A stretch of DNA of 7,776 nt from JAWXBM01 sp037968555 (GTDB taxonomy: Bacteria > Pseudomonadota > Gammaproteobacteria > Xanthomonadales > SZUA-36). The stretch spans positions 1-7,776 of the forward strand of contig JBBKVS010000263.1 in the NCBI GenBank assembly GCA_037968555.1, given 5' to 3'. Position numbers and translations under genes: made by a program. Below are positions 6,372-7,776 of the stretch, one piece after another; position 1 is the stretch's first letter, and each line of letters opens with the position of its first letter. A model generated the notes under the pieces. It was given only the letters and a program-made list of their open reading frames with translations. It ran no database searches and was not told the origin of the DNA.

Positions 6372-7280
6372 ATGACAGAATCTGAAACCATCAAAACATC
6401 GAATAAGCTTCGCAATACCTGGTCATTAAGAGAAATATTGCTGGCGATAAGTCTGGCTTTGATTGTAGTTCTGTCCTCCTTGAGTGTTGTGGATGATTAC
6501 GCTGAAACTGATCTGGATTCTTTGTTTCAGCGAGCATTAATCACCTTCGCCTTAGCCCGAACGCTTAATGGAGTAATTTCAGTCGTACAGGGAACTGAAG
6601 TGGCATTACAACCGGCGGGGGTAGGTCTTACGCTCACGCCCGGAGAGATTCTGGATCCGGTTAATGACCTGGTTGAGCGGTTTTCCTGGATCATGTTGGG
6701 CGCTACCATTTCCTTGGGAATTCAGCAGGTTTTGCTGGATGTGGGCCACTGGTGGGGATTGCGCTTATTGCTGCTTGCTTTATCAGTTGCCTGGTTGGTA
6801 ACGCGAATGTGGCGAAAGCGGAAATCTTCAGAAAACCCAGACACTTTTGAAGTGGTGCTGATGTACGCACTGATCGCCAGCATCTTTATTCGCTTTGCTG
6901 TTCCGCTGGTTATGATCGCTAATGAAGCGGTGTATCGGCTGTTTCTTGAGTCACGTTACCTTAGCAGTACGCAACAACTTGAATCTGCAGGTGCTGCGCT
7001 TGAAGGCATTGAGTCGGGTGCGTCCGGAGAAACAGCGTCTGACGATGCTGGTTTGGTAAAGCCATCCAAATCCATTTTTGGCCAGGTGATTGATGGCGCG
7101 CGCAAGACACTGGATTTTGAACAAAAATTGGATGACATCAAACAGCGTGCGGGAATGCTGATCGAACATCTGGTTCAATTAAGCGTGGTTTTTATTCTTC
7201 AAACAGGCATTCTCCCTCTGCTTTTTCTTTGGCTATTGCTGTCACTATTCCGGTTTATTTTGCAGTTTCGCCGCTCTTAG
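6372..7280 (+). CDS. Multi-pass inner-membrane protein, conserved but uncharacterised
   Basis: I cannot name a function for this 302-residue protein. Likely membrane segments lie at about 20-40, 128-146, 161-185 and 266-296, with a further hydrophobic, possibly re-entrant stretch at 103-122. Between the first and second lies the conserved-looking block LARTLNGVISVVQGTEVALQ (61-80), continued by PAGVGLTLTPGEILDPVNDL (81-100), which is rich in Gly/Pro and resembles a functional loop. I recall similar blocks in unannotated gammaproteobacterial proteins. Residues 194-260 form a hydrophilic region with Ser/Gly/Glu-rich sequence, followed by helical KTLDFEQKLDDIKQRAGMLIEHL (245-267). Translation starts at ATG 6372 with no strong ribosome-binding site, 25 bases after the cyclophilin stop, suggesting translational or transcriptional coupling. 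A channel, a sensor or a membrane-quality factor would all fit; none is shown. Confidence 0.75.
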   Translation: MTESETIKTSNKLRNTWSLREILLAISLALIVVLSSLSVVDDYAETDLDSLFQRALITFALARTLNGVISVVQGTEVALQPAGVGLTLTPGEILDPVNDLVERFSWIMLGATISLGIQQVLLDVGHWWGLRLLLLALSVAWLVTRMWRKRKSSENPDTFEVVLMYALIASIFIRFAVPLVMIANEAVYRLFLESRYLSSTQQLESAGAALEGIESGASGETASDDAGLVKPSKSIFGQVIDGARKTLDFEQKLDDIKQRAGMLIEHLVQLSVVFILQTGILPLLFLWLLLSLFRFILQFRRS

Positions 7281-7287
7281 ACTTTTC

Positions 7288-7312
7288 AAGATCAGACTAA
7301 CTTGCTGATTTT
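7288..7312 (+). terminator. Weak putative terminator after the cyclophilin/membrane-protein operon
   Basis: AAGATCAG (7288-7295) pairs with CTGATTTT (7305-7312) over eight positions including one G-U pair, with the 9-base loop ACTAACTTG. The T-run is part of the 3' arm and only four bases long, so termination would be modest. It lies eight bases after the stop codon of the membrane protein gene. Confidence 0.35.
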
Positions 7313-7327
7313 ACGTTTGATTATTGG

Positions 7328-7393
7328 TAAAAAAAATATTTTTCGAAAATTTCGTTTCAAATATTGACAAATATGTCCAATAGGGACAATATT
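7328..7393 (+). promoter_or_regulatory. Strong sigma-70-like promoter with upstream A/T tracts
   Basis: TTGACA (7364-7369) is a perfect -35 hexamer. Candidate -10 hexamers are AATATT (7388-7393, 18-base spacing, 4/6) or CAATAT (7387-7392, 17-base spacing, 3/6). The 35 bases upstream are A-tracts and T-tracts like an UP element, which the RNA polymerase alpha subunit can bind. Transcription would begin near 7400. Both core hexamers fall inside palindromes, so access by RNA polymerase is probably controlled. Confidence 0.55.
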
Positions 7394-7397
7394 GTCA
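7365..7397 (+). promoter_or_regulatory. Double palindromic operator GACA-N4-TGTC x2
   Basis: GACAAATATGTC (7366-7377) and the perfect 12-base palindrome GACAATATTGTC (7385-7396) have centres 19 bases apart. The two also mirror each other: arms of 14 bases (7365-7378 and 7384-7397) match at 11 positions around the centre AATAG (7379-7383). The first site covers the -35 hexamer and the second covers the -10, as expected for a dimeric repressor binding as a pair. I cannot assign the regulator. The half-site differs from the FNR (TTGAT) and CRP (TGTGA) half-sites. Confidence 0.55.
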
Positions 7398-7458
7398 TCA
7401 AGGCGGCAATGTAAAGTTTCAAGGGGGGGATATCAGGAGATTTAAAGAGAACTCAGTG

Positions 7459-7488
7459 TCTGGTGCCAAATAAGGGGGGAACACCAGA
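7459..7488 (+). repeat. Hairpin with G-rich loop
   Basis: TCTGGTG (7459-7465) and CACCAGA (7482-7488) form a perfect 7-bp stem. The 16-base loop 7466-7481 contains AAGGGGGG, which presents an SD-like or protein-binding G-run single-stranded, and the last base of the 3' arm is the A of the ATG at 7488. The TCTGG/CCAGA core recurs in the terminator stem (7530-7534 and 7547-7551), so limited cross-pairing between the two hairpins is possible. Confidence 0.5.
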
Positions 7489-7538
7489 TGCGCGCGGACA
7501 GCTTCTCTTTTATTCCTGATGAGGTGAGGTCTGGGTAA
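7488..7538 (+). CDS. Possible 16-residue leader peptide
   Basis: ATG 7488 opens a 16-codon frame reading MRADSFSFIPDEVRSG, ending in TAA (7536-7538). AAGGGGGG (7472-7479) lies eight bases upstream and could act as a Shine-Dalgarno-like site. The stop codon is at the apex of the terminator hairpin, so a ribosome finishing this frame would cover the terminator stem. No amino acid is strongly repeated, so a classical amino-acid-sensing attenuator is not indicated. Its translation is unproven, and the frame could be chance. Confidence 0.3.
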   Translation: MRADSFSFIPDEVRSG

Positions 7539-7562
7539 GCAACTACCCAGACCTCGCTTTTT
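7526..7562 (+). terminator. Strong intrinsic terminator
   Basis: GAGGTCTGGGTA (7526-7537) and TACCCAGACCTC (7544-7555) form a perfect 12-bp stem with the 6-base loop AGCAAC, followed by GC and five T (7558-7562). This is the clearest terminator in the window. It lies 86 bases before the next gene's start codon and in the same orientation, so it either ends a small RNA or attenuates that gene. Confidence 0.85.
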
Positions 7563-7648
7563 GTCGTTTACAGGTTACCAATTACAAGTACCTGCTCTTG
7601 CCACACCAGCAAAATCAACCAATCAGGGGTACAGACAAGGAGGGCTTT

Positions 7649-7776
7649 ATGCCGGATTCCAGGGATGCTCAGTTACAGGAAGTTACGATACTAACCCGAG
7701 CTGTCGAAAACGTATTTCGCAAACTGATTCGTTTTTTAGTGGGAAGAATTTCCCTGGTAAAACTTCAGGAAATGAT
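7649..7776 (+). CDS. Truncated gene, possible DUF6502-like protein, N-terminal 42 residues
   Basis: ATG 7649 is preceded by AAGGAGG (7637-7643) at five bases, the best ribosome-binding site in the window, and the frame is open to the window end. The visible residues start MPDSRDAQLQEVTILTRAVE and continue with a basic, hydrophobic helix containing RKLIRFLVGRISLVKLQEM (24-42). From memory, the RISLVKLQE pattern resembles the start of DUF6502 proteins, a helix-rich family of unknown function suspected to include transcription-related proteins, but 42 residues are too few to be sure. It lies downstream of the operator, leader and terminator at 7364-7562. The 86-base stretch between terminator and start codon shows no clear promoter of its own, so expression may depend on readthrough. 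Confidence 0.6.
   Translation, partial: MPDSRDAQLQEVTILTRAVENVFRKLIRFLVGRISLVKLQEM

Larger units (their letters stand above)
7400..7562 (+). ncRNA. Putative small RNA or attenuator leader, about 160 nt
   Basis: A promoter-operator at 7364-7397 and a strong intrinsic terminator at 7526-7562 bracket this segment, so a discrete transcript of about 160 nt is expected. It contains a seven-G run (7423-7429), a possible AUC-AGGA-GAU mini-hairpin (7432-7441), the hairpin TCTGGTG/CACCAGA (7459-7465 with 7482-7488) whose 16-base loop holds a six-G run (7474-7479), a 16-codon frame (7488-7538), and the terminator. I do not recognise a known RNA family. Either a free-standing small RNA or a leader attenuating the gene at 7649 fits. 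The start point near 7400 is inferred from the promoter. Confidence 0.5.
7281..7648. other. 368-base regulatory intergenic region
   Basis: Going left to right it contains a weak terminator (7288-7312), an A/T-tract block (7328-7363) with CGAAAATTTCG (7344-7354), a promoter with two palindromic operators (7364-7397), a transcribed segment with two G-runs and two hairpins ending at 7562, and an 86-base spacer leading to the ribosome-binding site of the last gene (7637-7643). It has no protein gene longer than about 16 codons that I can support. Confidence 0.8.

Noticed and set aside
7456..7473. GTG-started 5-codon frame upstream of the G-run hairpin.
   Set aside because: Too short, with AGGAG 16 or more bases away; no support for translation.
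7459..7488. Read on the minus strand, the hairpin loop is a six-C run, like the actinobacterial 6C RNA.
   Set aside because: The 6C motif needs two C-loop hairpins and occurs in actinobacteria; here only one such loop exists, and promoter and terminator are both on the plus strand.
7516..7522. CTGATGA resembles the hammerhead ribozyme core.
   Set aside because: The required GAAA after stem II and the flanking stems are absent; the following hairpin is a terminator.

Overview
The window looks like chromosomal DNA of a Gram-negative gammaproteobacterium. The evidence is a methionine-biosynthesis enzyme very like E. coli MetB, a 3-deoxy-D-manno-octulosonic acid (Kdo) kinase of the Haemophilus/Vibrio type beside a heptosyltransferase-family enzyme, and a periplasmic cyclophilin. 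Base composition is moderate, there is no transposase, integrase, CRISPR array, tRNA or rRNA, and genus cannot be assigned. The genes read as an ordinary core/accessory mix. The least explained parts are two regulatory stretches and several genes of unknown function.

Layout. Positions 1-558 hold the 3' end of metB (+), which converges with a GT9 glycosyltransferase (574-1692, -). That gene diverges tightly from kdkA (1714-2442, +). kdkA leads a probable operon with a GNAT acetyltransferase (2468-3064) and a secreted metallo-beta-lactamase-fold hydrolase (3036-3887, overlapping the acetyltransferase by 29 bases). GT9 and KdkA both act on the Kdo/heptose inner core of LPS. After a 308-base gap (3888-4195) comes an SPFH/band-7 membrane protein (4196-5062), then a 56-residue Arc-like ribbon-helix-helix protein (5097-5267). 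Three tandem GATAT(T/C)AAA-like repeats overlap the promoter of this pair, so the small protein may autoregulate it. A small four-helix membrane protein of unknown function lies on the minus strand (5307-5657) and diverges from a periplasmic cyclophilin (5711-6346). The cyclophilin is followed after 25 bases by an uncharacterised multi-pass membrane protein (6372-7280).

The 368-base region 7281-7648 is the most interesting part. It has an A/T-tract block, a TTGACA promoter whose two hexamers lie in two GACA-N4-TGTC palindromes, a roughly 160-nt transcribed segment with two G-runs and a hairpin, a 16-codon reading frame with an SD-like G-run, and a near-perfect intrinsic terminator (12-bp stem plus T-run) that contains the stop codon of that frame. 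This is either a regulated small RNA gene or an attenuator leader for the gene starting at 7649, which is truncated by the window end and may belong to the DUF6502 family.
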